A stretch of 64,000 nt of DNA, taken from contig CM065682.1 in NCBI GenBank assembly GCA_017654935.2, positions 78,680,078 to 78,744,077 of the forward strand, in the 5' to 3' direction. This DNA is from Phymorhynchus buccinoides (lineage: Eukaryota; Mollusca; Gastropoda; Neogastropoda; Raphitomidae). Positions within the stretch are counted from its first letter, which is position 1. Every line of letters begins with the position of its first letter. Shown piece by piece: positions 37,354-48,841 of this stretch. The notes under the pieces were generated by a model, which saw only the letters and a program-made list of their open reading frames with translations, made no database searches and was not told the DNA's origin. The position numbers were made by a program, and so were the translations under genes.

Positions 37354-39409
37354 ATGGCAACGTCAAATTTGTCACAAGAGCCTAGAGCTCATAACACATC
37401 ATCTGTGCCCTCCAAAACTGATCACAAGGTCAAGTCTTTTGATTTACAACTTTCTGAAAGTGAATCAAACACAAGTATCGTGTCTGAATGGTCAGACGCA
37501 TCAGACACAACCATTGAAGAACAGGGAGATGACATCGTGTTCGTCACATCTACCAAAGCCGAACGAGGATCTGGCAGCCAATCGGCGCAAAAAAGAAAAA
37601 GAAATTGCAGAATCAGAGGGTCTTCTGACCCCCTGGAAAACAACTCTCCATTAGAGAAGAAAACTAAAGAAACACTGACAAACATGGAAGAGTCGATTTC
37701 CTTGTCTCTCGAACCCTCCCTGGAGAAATCCAAAAGTAAAGTCGTTTCAAACAGAAACTGATAGTCAAACCAATACAGAAACACTCATATCTAAAGAGAA
37801 CATGGAGAGGGCAGAGCCCAAGTCCATCTGGGGGGAGGTCTCAAACAACCACCCCCGGGTGGCCGAGGAGAGTCAGTCTCAGTCTCTACCTGTTCAAAAA
37901 AAAACAGATTCCAAGAGGAATAGATCAAAGAAACTTGGCCCCTCCTACTTACTTGAAGCATCCCATCGTCCTGGAGGATCTGGGCACAGGCCCTGCAACT
38001 TTCAGGGCATTGGGTCCAACAACTAGGTTCCAAATGTAGAAGCAAACTATAGGTGCAATCGCCAGTCAGCGACCGTTATCCAACAGTCGCTGGCTGATCG
38101 GTTGTCAAACAGAAAAACAGCAGAAACGGCTGTTGTCAATGGGGGAAATAGCAGGAATCAAGATCAAATGTAGAATTCCCTCAACCACTACAGAAGGAGT
38201 TATTAAAGGAATCTCAACAGGAGAAAACGTTCAAGACATGTTGCCTCATATCCCTAAAGCCAAAATTGCTATCAGGCTCAAAAATAGGGATGGAACAGCT
38301 TCCAGGGCTGTGAAAATTATCTTTAACTTACCCAAGTTACCAGAATTCATCAAAATTGATGCGGAAGAATTCAGAGTACATGTGTATGTCTCACCAGTAC
38401 GTAGATGCAAGAAGTGTGCACGGCTTGGGCACTCGCAGGCCCAGTGCAGATCAAACAAAGAGACTTGCACCCGCTGTGCTCAGGGCGGGCACAATGTGCA
38501 AGACTGCAAGTCTACCATAATGAAATGTGTAAACTGCGGAGGAGGACACTCAGCAGCTTACATGGGCTGTCCCCAGCACCAAATACGCTTAAAAGCAAAT
38601 AGAATAAGAGCAGCTTCTTTCGTCCCGTACGCAGAAGCAATTAAGAAAGCTAAGACGGAGATAGAGAGGGAAAAGAAACAAAAAGATAGTCAAAAATCCT
38701 TTCCTCACTCTCCCTTACCAGAAGTGGACCCCCTGTGGAGGATGGACGATACCTTTCGTCCCGCCCCACAGGGCAGCTACGCGGAAGCCGCGATGAATAA
38801 CAACAACAAAAAACCCAAATCAGGCCAGTGTTACAAGTCAGTAACAATCAATCAGCTAACCAGATCTCTCAGACAAAAAAGAAGAAAAAGGTTAGGCTGT
38901 CAAGCTCTAGAGCTGTAGCCCTTAAACGTCAAGCAAATGCTGTCAAAAGCACTCTGGTTAACGCCTCAGAGAAAAGAATTAAAGCAGTGGTGGCACAAGA
39001 AATGGAAAAACAAACCAAAATTATGATGGAATCCATGCAGAACTACATGGAAAAGCTCATGGAAAAGTACGAACAAAAAGTGATAGATAAGCAATTAACT
39101 GTACTACCAGTCCAGAGTCCTCCTCCTGAACCAAACTTCAAACAGTATGAAGCTCAGGCAGTGAATAAACCAGCTAGAGAACAGATCCTTACACAGGTTG
39201 TAATTAATCTAGCCAAAACTAGAACTACTAATAAACCGGGTCTTTTGCTGGAGGGACTAGCCTCTCTGTTCCCCCAGGTCAGCAACGAAGTCCCCATCTC
39301 TATGGCTCCTGGTGGCAATCTGTTTAGACTGGCCACTCTGGCCTGCGGTTCCAGTGAGACTCCACGAGTCAGAACTAGGACCATTCTTTCAGCAAAATCA
39401 AAACACTAA
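37354..39409 (+). pseudogene. LINE ORF1: nucleic-acid-binding protein with three CCHC knuckles, frameshifted
   Basis: ORF1 of the I-like LINE, an RNA-binding chaperone that packages element RNA. The first frame starts at ATG 37,354 (MATSNLSQE) and is Ser/Glu/Lys-rich to 37,761. It continues in a second frame (37,802-38,026) and a third (38,133-38,918). The last holds a strand-rich region and three zinc knuckles, CKKCARLGHSQAQC, CTRCAQGGHNVQDC and CVNCGGGHSAAYMGC, at about 38,405-38,575. A fourth stretch (38,828-39,409) is a Lys/Glu-rich, coiled-coil-like tail (MEKQTKIMMESMQNYMEKLM). At least three frame changes mean this ORF1 cannot be made as one protein without frameshifting. Whether the real start is ATG 37,354 or further upstream is open. 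Confidence 0.75.
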
Positions 39410-39476
39410 TGAATAATAATATAGTTGTAGATAGAAAACTCTTCTTTCTAACCTTACCCACGAAGGTCTTAATATT

Positions 39477-42400
39477 TTGCAGTGGAACTGTAGATCCCTC
39501 TCTACAACTAAAGACTTTTTGGTAAATTTTCTGGCTACAAGCCCTACTCAATTTCATGTGTTATGCTTACAGTCCATTAATGGTGACTTTCAGTCTCTAC
39601 CACGTGTAGACGGCTATTGTTACCCACCTGGGACTAGTAGCGTAATAGGTCTAATTAAAACCGCAACCTATGTCAAAACAAACCTTCACTATTCTAAAAT
39701 GAAGTCCCCTGTTGAGAACATAGATTTAATTCTTTACTCCAATACAGTTCGAATAACGTTAAAAGATAAACCAATAAATATACTAAATGTGTACTACCCT
39801 CAAGGTTACAATAAAGCCCATAAAACAGACTGGATGCCCACCTTGTCCTCCTCCTGCTCATGGGTGGTGACGGGAGATTTTAATGCCCGTCACCCACTCT
39901 GGGAAACTAAAAACACTCCAATTTCTGGAGGAGGACTTCAACTGTTACAAGAAATAAATAATGCAGATCTGATTTTGCTAAATGATGGAACTATGACTCG
40001 CTACCCAGATAAGTCAACAGATAATTTAACGGCCATAGACTTGTCTCTAATAAGTCCTCAGCTTTATGTTAATTCAGATTGGACCCCACTCACAGATCCA
40101 TTAGGTTCAGACCATAAACCTATTGCAATAATACTAAACGTACCCCTAGATTCTTCAGAAGAACTACTCCCAAAAAAATTCATATATAAAAAAGCAAATT
40201 GGCAACTCTTTAAAACGACTTTAGGCAGTTACACAACAGAGGAGGTTGTCCACCAAGATCTCGAAATTTATTATAGCAATATTCACTCCCAAATCCTTGA
40301 AGCTAGTTACTTGGCCATCCCCATGACTTCAGGGAATCAGGGCCAAATAAAAACAACAAGAAATAATCCATGGTGGAGGGAAGATTGCGCAGAGGCGGTT
40401 ACAGCAAAACACAAAGCTAGTAATACATTTAATAAATTTCCTACAGTTGAAAATTTTGACAATAAAAAAAGTACAGAAAAATACAGCAAAAAAGTAGTAG
40501 CCCAAGCCAAGTTGGAATACTTTACCCAAGAGAAGTTGGTTGACTATAAGGATCTGGGGAAAGCCTGGAAAAAACTAAGAAAACTAAAACTTAGTGGTCA
40601 CTCTAGGAAGACTAGAGTAAAAGTTAATAATAAAATGACAAAGAGTAATTTAGAAACTGCGAATGCCCTGGCTGAAGCCTTCGGCACAGCCAGTCAAAGT
40701 AAAAACCTTATACAAGCTGAGCAAGACCGACGGAACAGTTTACCAGAAATTGAAACTAGTACAGACAATACTAGATCCATAAATGCCCCATTTCAACTTA
40801 CCGAGCTTGCTATAGCCCTTCATAGCATAAAGAAAGCTAATAAAGCCACAGGAGGTGATCCCATCTCCTATGCAATTCTGAAACAACTACCCCCTTCTTA
40901 CTTAACAATCTTGCACCACTTTTACTCCAGATGCTGGGAGAGTGGGCAGATTCCACAGGCATGGAAAGAGGCCCAAGTAATTGGGATCCCCAAACCCGGA
41001 AAACCGAGGGGGGATCCCGCAAGTTACCGGCCGATCTCACTCACCCCGCATCTGGGTAAGGTGTACGAAAGAATCGTGAAATCACGATTAGAGTACTTTT
41101 TACAACAAAATTATATTTTACCCCCGTTCCAGGCAGGATTTCATAAACCCAGAAGCTGCATGGAACAAGTAGTGAAATTGACTTCCCATGTGAGAAAGGC
41201 TTTTTGCCGTAGGAAAAAAGTTTTAGCCACCTTCTTTGACATCAAGGGTGCCTATGACTCCGTCTGGCATGGGAAACTACTTCAAAAAATTAGCAAGCTC
41301 GGTATTCAGGGCAACATGTTTAATTTTATCAAAACGTTTTTAACTAACAGAAACATGAGAGTATGCGTGGGATAATCCCTTTCAGAAGTATATAGCCTGG
41401 ATATGGGAGTTCCCCAAGGCAGCATAATTGCTCCTACACTTTTTAATATCATGCTGTACGACATTCAAAGCGTTTCCTTGAAGGGATCTCATATATCTAT
41501 GTATGCTGACGATATCGCCATTTGGACCCAAACCAATAGGTCAATTCATAGTGAATATTTCCAAACTTGTGTAAATACGCACCAAAAGAACTCAACTCTG
41601 ATCGAGATATATTTACGTGACAACGGGCTTAGACTTTCCCCCAATAAGTGTGAATTTATGTGTTTTTCCAATTCCACTGATACTAAGCTTTCAATAAATA
41701 TTTCAGGAGTAGCTAAGCAACAGAGCTCCCAAGTAAAAAATTTGGGAGTCATTTTGACTCCAAACTTAAGTTGGATGAAACATATTCAACACACAATTGA
41801 TAAAGCTTCTAAAGCCCTCAGTTTCATAAAAGTAATTTCCAAAGAGAGTTGGGCCAGGGATCCAAAAATACTAACTCAATCGGTTAGGTCTCTGGTACGT
41901 AACAGACTTACCTATGGAATGGAGGTTTTCCACTCATTAACACCATGTCAGTTTGGAATACTTCAAACAATAGAGACAAAAGCTTTGAAAATAGCCCTGG
42001 GGATACCGTATTACGCTGTAAGTAGACTAGTCTATAGAGACATAGGCTGGCTTCCCCTTCAAAATTTAATGAAGTTAAATTGCGCAAATTTCGTAACACG
42101 ATTGTACGCAGCCAAAACTGGAACTGACAAAGAATTTGTTCAAACTATTAATGACCCACTTTTTGATTACTCTAAATTTGAAAATAAAACCCCCCAACTA
42201 CATATGAAGACAAGGAACATACTATATTATACTAGGGATTTGTTCAAGGATGCCGATTTGAACTATTATGACGTTTCCCCTTACCCCACGGCGGTTTTCC
42301 CGCCATGGGTGAGGGAGGAAATGAATTTTGAAACAGAGCTAGCTGAAAAGTTCTCTAAACAAGACATTAACCAGATAGCTGTAGCAGCCAAGGAGAAAAC

Positions 42401-43259
42401 ATGGAGCCAACAAAATCATTTACAAATATTTACAGATGGCTCCAAAATTGATCAAAAAGCAGGTTGTGCCTTCACCATCCCGGCACTGACAATCATAAAA
42501 TCATTCAAATTAAATGACAATGTCTCTGTTTTTACTACGGAACTATGGCCACTCTTGGAAGCCTGCGTGCTTTTAAATAATTTAACTAATCCTCCGATTA
42601 GTGTGGTTGTTTTTACAGACTCCCTTTCCTCAATTCAGGCCCTTAAGGGAGTCACCCAGAACAGATCAGAAATAATAAATGAAATTAAAGTACTTGTACA
42701 CCAAATCACTATAAAAGGCACTCAAATGAAAATAACCTGGATTCCATCCCATAGCGGCATAGCAGGCAACGACCAAGCAGATAGAGCCGCTAAAAGAGCC
42801 GCTATGGGAGAGTCCGGAACTATAACAAACATAAAACTATCTACCTTTGAAATAAAAAGTAAACATAAATCAACTATTTTCCTCCAATGGACAAAGGAGT
42901 TGGAGGTATATGCTAAAGCCCATTTGTGGGACCATAGAATAGTTAAAGGAGGTCTCTTCCTCAAAATACCATTTTCACTTCAAGTACTAATATTTAGATT
43001 ACGAACGGAATCATACTTATGTAAATGTGTAGAAAAAGTATGCCTTTGTGGCGAGATACTTAATATAGATCATTTGTTCAGTACATGTTTAATAATTACA
43101 AAGGAATTCGAAACGCTAAAACGAAAGTATGAGTCTCATAATATAAAGTTTACCAAGACAGATACTCTCTCCAATGGTAATGAGGGGTGGGCCCCAATGA
43201 TCTGGTTCGCCGAAACTCTGAACCAAACAACCTTTGCCACCATTTTTAAACTTTTTTAA
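39477..43259 (+). CDS. LINE ORF2: endonuclease, reverse transcriptase, RNase H; single internal stop
   Basis: One frame of 1,261 codons broken only by TAA at 41,373-41,375, between the RT blocks. The APE-type endonuclease is N-terminal: QWNCRSLSTTK, VVTGDFNARHPLWE and SDHKPI are present, but the block usually carrying the catalytic Glu (LQE) reads LCLQSINGD. The RT shows GIPKPGKPRGDPASYRPISL, FQAGFHKPRSCMEQV, TFFDIKGAYDSVWH, GVPQGSIIAPTLFN and an intact YADD at 41,502-41,513. The RNase H has FTDGSK, TTELWPL, FTDSLSS and WIPSHSGIAGNDQADRAAK, that is all four acidic positions. A cysteine-rich stretch (CKCVEKVCLCGEI) is at the C-terminus. ORF2 nicks target DNA and reverse-transcribes element RNA in the nucleus. 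The stop probably inactivates this copy. Confidence 0.92.
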
Positions 43260-44054
43260 CAAAGTCATTAATCCTAAGAACATTTTAAAATATATTTTAA
43301 CACAAGTTTATTTTATCTGTCTTAAAAATAGAAGATAAGAGAAGAAATTTAAACTTATACTATTTTAAAAACACTTATAAGAATAAATCCCCATTTTTGT
43401 AAATATGATAGTTTGGATGTACCACCAGGACTCGGCCCACTATATATATTTTTTGGAGCCGTTTTTTGAGTCAGGATTGGGTAACATCAGAACTTTGAGG
43501 GGTGGGGATCCACTTGAGTTACATTTTACATTTTGCACGTAGCAAAATAGAATAGCCAAATTTGTACATATAAGTAAAGTCATTGGCTTTGAACAAACGA
43601 AAATTTAAATACATCTTCTTAACTAAAAAGTTAAACATATTTTATGCTTTTTAAATCTTTTAATACCTTTTTTGGCAAAATAAAGATTATGTGTAATTGG
43701 TGTACATAAACATTTGTTGATGTTTTTTTAGTTTTTAAACCCTTGTTGATTTTAAAAAGTGGTCCTGAAAATTTGTATCACATATAGCTCTAAGAGTTAA
43801 CATCCAAAGCTTTTTAATGTAAACATTTTATCAAAATATCCACAATTCTAGTCGTCCAAGCGCGGGCCACGCCAGACATAGGTTCTGACCTACTAATCAG
43901 ACCCAATTATAGTATAAAATGTAAATAACTTTATTTAAAGAAATAAATACATTTTGTATTCCTTTTCCCCCTTTTTCCCCCCATCTCAATTTAAAGTAAT
44001 GTTTCATATGACCTAGGTCGAGAGAGGTAAAACAAAATCATTTCATTTTTGTTG

Positions 44055-44064
44055 TTGACATTGG
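44055..44064. repeat. Target-site duplication, right copy (ttgacattgg)
   Basis: Identical to 34,937-34,946. It marks the 3' end of the LINE insertion. Confidence 0.88.
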
Positions 44065-44608
44065 CAGGATGCTAGAAACAGAGCTCTGTCCAGTCCCACT
44101 TTCTCTTGCAACAGCAGGCTGAAGACTGTGTCTACCAAGGAACAAAGCTGAACTAGCCAAAATCCTCCATGATGGCCACCCACAGAATGATACTTCTCCT
44201 GCCCACCCAAACTGTACCATTGTTGAAGGTATGGCAATAGTCCAAGCAATTGCAAATTGTGCAATACTGAAGCCTTTGTACAGAACGTACAAGCATGTTT
44301 CCAGATGAGCAAGGAAGAGAGCTGGTGTTGTCTGGTGGGTTCCCATATCCTGCAAAAGCTTGCTCATCATCAGGGAGATATGTCTCTCAACTGACCTCTG
44401 CTGAACATGAGGATGATGATACAAGAATGCTCCTTCATACAAGAGATGCAAGTGAGTGTGGATACTCCCAGACAGTTGTTATCAGACGTGACACGGATGT
44501 CCTTGTACTTCTTTTTGCGCATCAACCACAACTCAGTCTCTACCTGTGGATGATGCAAACAGGGACTCGTTGTAAAAAGCATTTCATACCAATTCATTGT
44601 TTCCATTA
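44065..44608 (+). pseudogene. 3' part of the split multicopy protein gene
   Basis: Directly after the target-site duplication the frame continues from the left half with GRMLETELCPVPLSLATAG, then a stop. It resumes as ELAKILHDGHPQNDTSPAHP, CTIVEGMAIVQAIANCAI, ELVLSGGFPYPA, HEDDDTRMLLH and RRDTDVLVLLF. The DDDTR and DTDVLVLL blocks recall the acidic motifs of a widespread invertebrate protein family of unknown function; a nuclease-like role is possible but unproven. The coding sequence ends near 44,608, where unrelated retroelement sequence begins. Dead copy. Confidence 0.6.
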
Positions 44609-44610
44609 AC

Positions 44611-45114
44611 AGACTCAAACCCGACTACTCCGCCAATCCCCCAACCGTTCCTGCAGTACCAGGGCCATCCGACGCCCTCCAGCATGCTTGCATCCAGCAA
44701 CCGAAGACTGGTCCTGATCCCGCTCAACGATCCTGCATTCCTAACCCTGGTCAACGTTCCAGTGTTCCTGACAATGCTCTACATCCCAGTGCTGTTCCTG
44801 CTCAACGTTCCAGTGCTCCTGACCGTGATCTGCGTTCCAGTGTTCCTGACCATGCTGTGCATCCCAGTGCTGTTCCTGCTCAACGTTCCGGTGTTCCTGA
44901 ACCAATGGACACTCGCAACGCTCCACAGACCGTGTGTGCTGTTCCCACTGGACCAGACGGCACCAAAGACACAGCACAGGCTTCAGCAGAGGCCCAGCAA
45001 GAAGAGTATCCTTTGTTGTCCGATGCTGCTGCACCACCAGTTAGGACACATACAGGCAGACTGGTGCAGAAGCCTGCTAAGTACAGAACAATTTACAGAC
45101 TTAACCGATTTTGA
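44611..45114 (+). mobile_element. Ty3/gypsy LTR-retrotransposon: C-terminal tail of integrase
   Basis: The frame begins NRLKPDYSANPPTVPAVPGP; VHVNRLKP-like blocks are the C-terminal end of gypsy integrases. It then runs through a Pro/Ser/Ala-rich repeat region (SSVPDNALHPSAVPAQR and variants, 44,745-44,900) and ends RTHTGRLVQKPAKYRTIYRL before TGA at 45,112-45,114. The closing basic R.GR..K.P motif is typical of pol tails. Everything upstream in pol is missing, the junction being with the dead gene at about 44,608. The LTR that follows supports the call. Confidence 0.75.
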
Positions 45115-45379
45115 ATCCATAGTCCCGTTGTGTTCATAGGTCTTTTTGGATAGGACACTTTACATCAAGACACTTGAAATACTCACCCATGCTTAATTGC
45201 CTGCTAGATATTCATACCGATTAGCAAAGACATTGTTTATCATTACTGACTTTATGCCTTAGTTTTACATTGGCTTTTGAGTCACTACGTAATTACTACT
45301 TTTATTCTTTTGACATTACATATTAAGGCATTACATAAAACAACCGATTTAATTTCTTTTCTACGCATTGCGCTGTTCT

Positions 45380-45387
45380 GGGGGGAG
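45380..45387 (+). promoter_or_regulatory. Polypurine tract of the gypsy element
   Basis: ggggggag lies three bases before the LTR start. It is the plus-strand priming site used in reverse transcription of LTR elements. Confidence 0.65.
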
Positions 45388-45390
45388 CCC

Positions 45391-45602
45391 TGTAGCACCA
45401 CTATGATCATGACATAACGTCGCCCGCATTTTGTTTCGCTTTGGGTATTCAGTCCTTTATTATTTTGAAACGGAAGTGTTTGATTGCTGTACTGTTGGTT
45501 GACCTTTGCTTCTACGACGATGGCTCATCATTAAAAGAGTTTATAAACTTTAATTCAGCCTTGTGTGTTGCTTCAAAGTTGTAGCAGTAATTGGTTCTTA
45601 CA
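45391..45602 (+). mobile_element. 3' LTR, about 212 bp
   Basis: The sequence starts TGTAGCACC and ends TTCTTACA, giving the canonical TG...CA termini. It sits just after a polypurine tract and downstream of an integrase tail. It carries cattaaa near 45,530 as a possible poly(A) signal. No matching 5' LTR was seen in the window, so the element is a 3' remnant. Confidence 0.7.
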
Positions 45603-45732
45603 GATTGCAAGCCAATCCATTGATGAATTCATAAAACACATAAACATAATTACCCATAATGCTTTTCCACAGCTGGCCTGTCTTTTACTTCTGTCACATG
45701 GAAACGGGTAGAATTTACAGGCTCGTGCAGAC

Positions 45733-45852
45733 GTTGGACCCCATGTTGGCTGAATGTCCTTTAAAGTCGTTCCACACCACAGTCAGTGTACTCCTACGTG
45801 AAAGGGGTGTTGGGACGACTTCCAAGGACAATCAGCCAACATGGGGTCCAAC
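45733..45852. repeat. 120-bp fold-back element
   Basis: Arms of about 46 bases: the left begins gttggaccccatgttggctg and the right ends cagccaacatggggtccaac, with only a few mismatches further in. The centre is about 28 bases. Strong hairpin, MITE-like, no coding capacity. Confidence 0.88.
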
Positions 45853-46110
45853 TTTTATAGTTGACAATTGAAACTTGGTTCCTTGTGTGCGTTCTTTGAA
45901 TATTAATTCAGTGCCGTCTTTGATATTGGAAAACGATTATGTTTTAGCTTCAATTTCAGCTATGCTTCATTGTGTTCTGATTACTATGCTTTTGTTGCAG
46001 ATTCTATGCCATGGATTGCGCCTCACCTTCCCTAACCCGTTATTTATATTGTATTGTGACCAATGTCAAGCATGCAATAACATTATTTCAGTGTTCAATG
46101 TTCAGTGTCT

Positions 46111-46320
<210 letters not shown>

Positions 46321-46788
46321 GTATATTCCTCTGTCTGCCTGTCTGTTTCTCTTTCTCACGTTCATATTTCGCTCAGTTATCGCTTGTTATGACAAACAAA
46401 GAATTACTGTAAATATATTTTACGAGTTGATGGTAGTGAACTTTGCGAACAATTATCATGCGAAAAATGCATGATTATTATTCAGTTCTTATCTAATTAA
46501 AAGTATACGTATCTTCCAATACAACTATGTATGTGTTTCTTTACAATTTTCTATCAAGACAAAAATATAGCCTTTACAGAGTGTTCAAGCCTAGTAATTC
46601 TCGCTTGACAAATTAAATCAAGTTGGACAATTCTACCAAAGTCATTTCCTACTTTTGCGTATTGATGCTTTTTTGTTTCGTAGTCTCGTGCACGGGTTTG
46701 AACTTTCAGTGATCGCTTTTGACAAGAAAACGTGCACATACAGTTATCTTTACTATTGTCATGGATAAACTCTCTTACTCTGACTTAC

Positions 46789-47404
46789 CCATTGTGGAAG
46801 AAAGATAACGCAGCTGCAATGCTTTGGTCGTGTTGGAAGTCACTTGGCTCACTCTCAATTTAATATCACACGGAATATGGAGGTCGTGGATCACAATGGC
46901 GAACAGAACAAAATGCCGTCTGCTGACCCAGTCCACCAGGAGAGGAGACCTCAAATCCTCACAGCCGGTCCTCCTGTCCTGGAACTCTGCACTGTCGTTG
47001 ATCTGAAGTATCACAGAGAGATAGTTGTCCTGGGAACACGTCTGCTGCAGGAACTCCAGCTTCATCACGTGATCGTCACGTGACGTGCTGACGTTGAACC
47101 AGCAGTAGAGAGAGGATAATGTTCCATGAAACGAACCCTGTCCCCTGAAGTCTTCTGGATGCTGAGAGTATTCTATGATCATTTCTTCAACTTCCATCTC
47201 ATTTGTTCGGTTTTCCTGAGAGCATTGGGCTAGCTGGCTGGCTGTCAGATTCACACTGCGGCCATTGACTGCAAGCATATATTTCAAGTGACTGTCCAAC
47301 GATGGTTTTACATTAAGCGAATCGGTGTTATCTGCAGGTACAAAACTGCCGCATCTGGTCAATACACTTAATTGGAGTATAAGTATTGGGGCGCAATAAG
47401 ACAT
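46789..47404 (-). CDS. Receptor exon 1: signal peptide and glycosylated ectodomain
   Basis: The frame opens with ATG at 47,402-47,404 (A at -3) and a secretion signal, MSYCAPILILQLSVLTRCGS. It runs 205 codons plus 1 nt to a consensus donor G|GTAAGT after 46,789. At least five N-glycosylation sequons are visible (NLT, NRT, NVS, NDS, NTT) and about seven cysteines. The strand-rich pattern ends HFVLFAIVIHDLHIPCDIKL. It looks like a secreted CUB-like or receptor N-terminal domain; the precise fold is not certain. Phase 1 at the donor agrees with the open frame of the exon at 33,504. It is the first exon of the receptor whose later exons carry LDLa, lectin and LRR modules. No stop or frameshift. 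Confidence 0.8.
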
Positions 47405-47549
47405 TGTGTGTTTAAAGCATACACTTTATTGGGGCTGATGTGATGGCAAACAGCGGGTACAATGGATGTTCAGACAATTGCCTCTTAGCAGGAAAAATGT
47501 CAATCTGGGAGTATGCAGTAGCTATGGTTATAGAAAATGTAATTTGCCA

Positions 47550-47762
<213 letters not shown>

Positions 47763-48049
47763 GAAAACTTGAAAATTAACCTTTATTTTCCAAGGACATA
47801 GATTTCTTCCAATCTGTCCTTGATACATATATACTTAACACGAAAGATAAACATGTCAAGGCATACTATTATACATACAGAGCTGAATACAAAGGTGGAA
47901 CTATCATAAGAACATTCATTTCAATTTGACAGATATTTACGGCTCATTCTGTATTTCTTATTGCACAATTTGTAAAATTGTTGAAGTTTTCAATCCTGAA
48001 AAACACATCTTCCATAAATTTCGCCCTCTAGTTCTCTTTTTTGCAGTTC

Positions 48050-48270
48050 TGAACGCGGAAAACGTACCGTTGTTGAAAAAACTGACTCATGAATATCCAT
48101 ATTTGACACGGATAGAAATAATTCAGAGGTATGGCACTTCTTTGAGTACAGTAGTAAAGATAATGCGGAAACATCTTCTATCGAGAAAGCAGGCAACAAA
48201 ATGGGTACCCAAATTCCTAATTGACTAACATAACAAACGATGTAATGATTGTACGACAGAACTGCTCTAA
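48050..48270 (+). mobile_element. Mariner-family transposase fragment (HTH region)
   Basis: The fragment reads KLTHEYPYLTRIEIIQRYG, then TSLSTVVKIMRKHLL and KWVPKFLID, a stop, and HNKRCNDCTTELL. This matches the order of the second helix-turn-helix and the following WVPH.L...Q...R...ELL block of mariner transposases. Catalytic DDD/DDE motifs are absent. It is a short dead relic. Confidence 0.55.
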
Positions 48271-48299
48271 AGATGATCACAGAGAACGAGACTTGGCAG

Positions 48300-48840
48300 A
48301 CCTTCTGTATGATTTTGGTTTAAACAAAGTCTATTGACATAATATATTGCAGTGTACACAAATTATTTCATGAGCATAACAAGCCATAAGCTTATAAGCA
48401 CACTCAACAACGTGTCAGTTACAAACATAAGGATGCATCATGAATGTACTTGAATAGCTATAAGAAAATCAATAGCGTTGGAATAAGACAAATACACTAA
48501 GCAAAGATCACAATACATCATGCACCCATTTATAACTAGAAAAAAACAATAGAAGTAAAAAAAGAACAAGAACAAGGAAATAAGCAAACAAAGAAGAAAA
48601 CAACAAAAGCCAAAACAAAACGAAGAATGGGGGTGGTGTTACAAAATACCACATGCGTACACTATAAACCAACAATCAAAGAGGCTAATCAGTACATCTC
48701 AACAGGGCACATGTGCTATGCTACTGAATAATTATTGTGTCTGTGTTTTTTGCAAATTGCCAATACAATATTAATCAGTATCAAAACGTTTCGAAATGCT
48801 TATACAATTACCTACTGCTAACGTAATTGATTTGTTTTCA
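48300..48840. other. Spacer, no gene seen
   Basis: A-rich sequence (for example 48,540-48,630) between the mariner fragment and the LINE 3' end. It is likely LINE 3' UTR plus flank. Confidence 0.5.
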
Positions 48841-48841
48841 C

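Larger units (their letters stand above)
34947..44054 (+). mobile_element. I/Nimb-like non-LTR retrotransposon, about 9.1 kb, nearly complete
   Basis: The boundaries are set by a perfect 10-bp target-site duplication and by the host frame, which continues across the joined flanks. The layout is a long 5' region (34,947-37,353), ORF1 with CCHC knuckles (37,354-39,409, frameshifted), ORF2 with endonuclease, RT and RNase H (39,477-43,259, one stop) and a 3' UTR of about 0.8 kb without poly(A). RNase H C-terminal to RT plus a knuckle-bearing ORF1 is the I-superfamily plan (I, Nimb, Outcast). The 5' region has no recognised ORF; it holds a hairpin at 35,410-35,456 (ccctgggag with its complement) and a poly(G) run at 36,803-36,821. 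A 2.4-kb 5' region is long for this class, so a nested unidentified insertion is possible. Few lesions imply a fairly recent insertion. Confidence 0.85.

Noticed and set aside
44741..45037. Glu/His/Trp-rich repeated minus-strand frame
   Set aside because: Antisense shadow of the Pro/Ser repeat in the gypsy integrase tail, which has the recognisable family ends.
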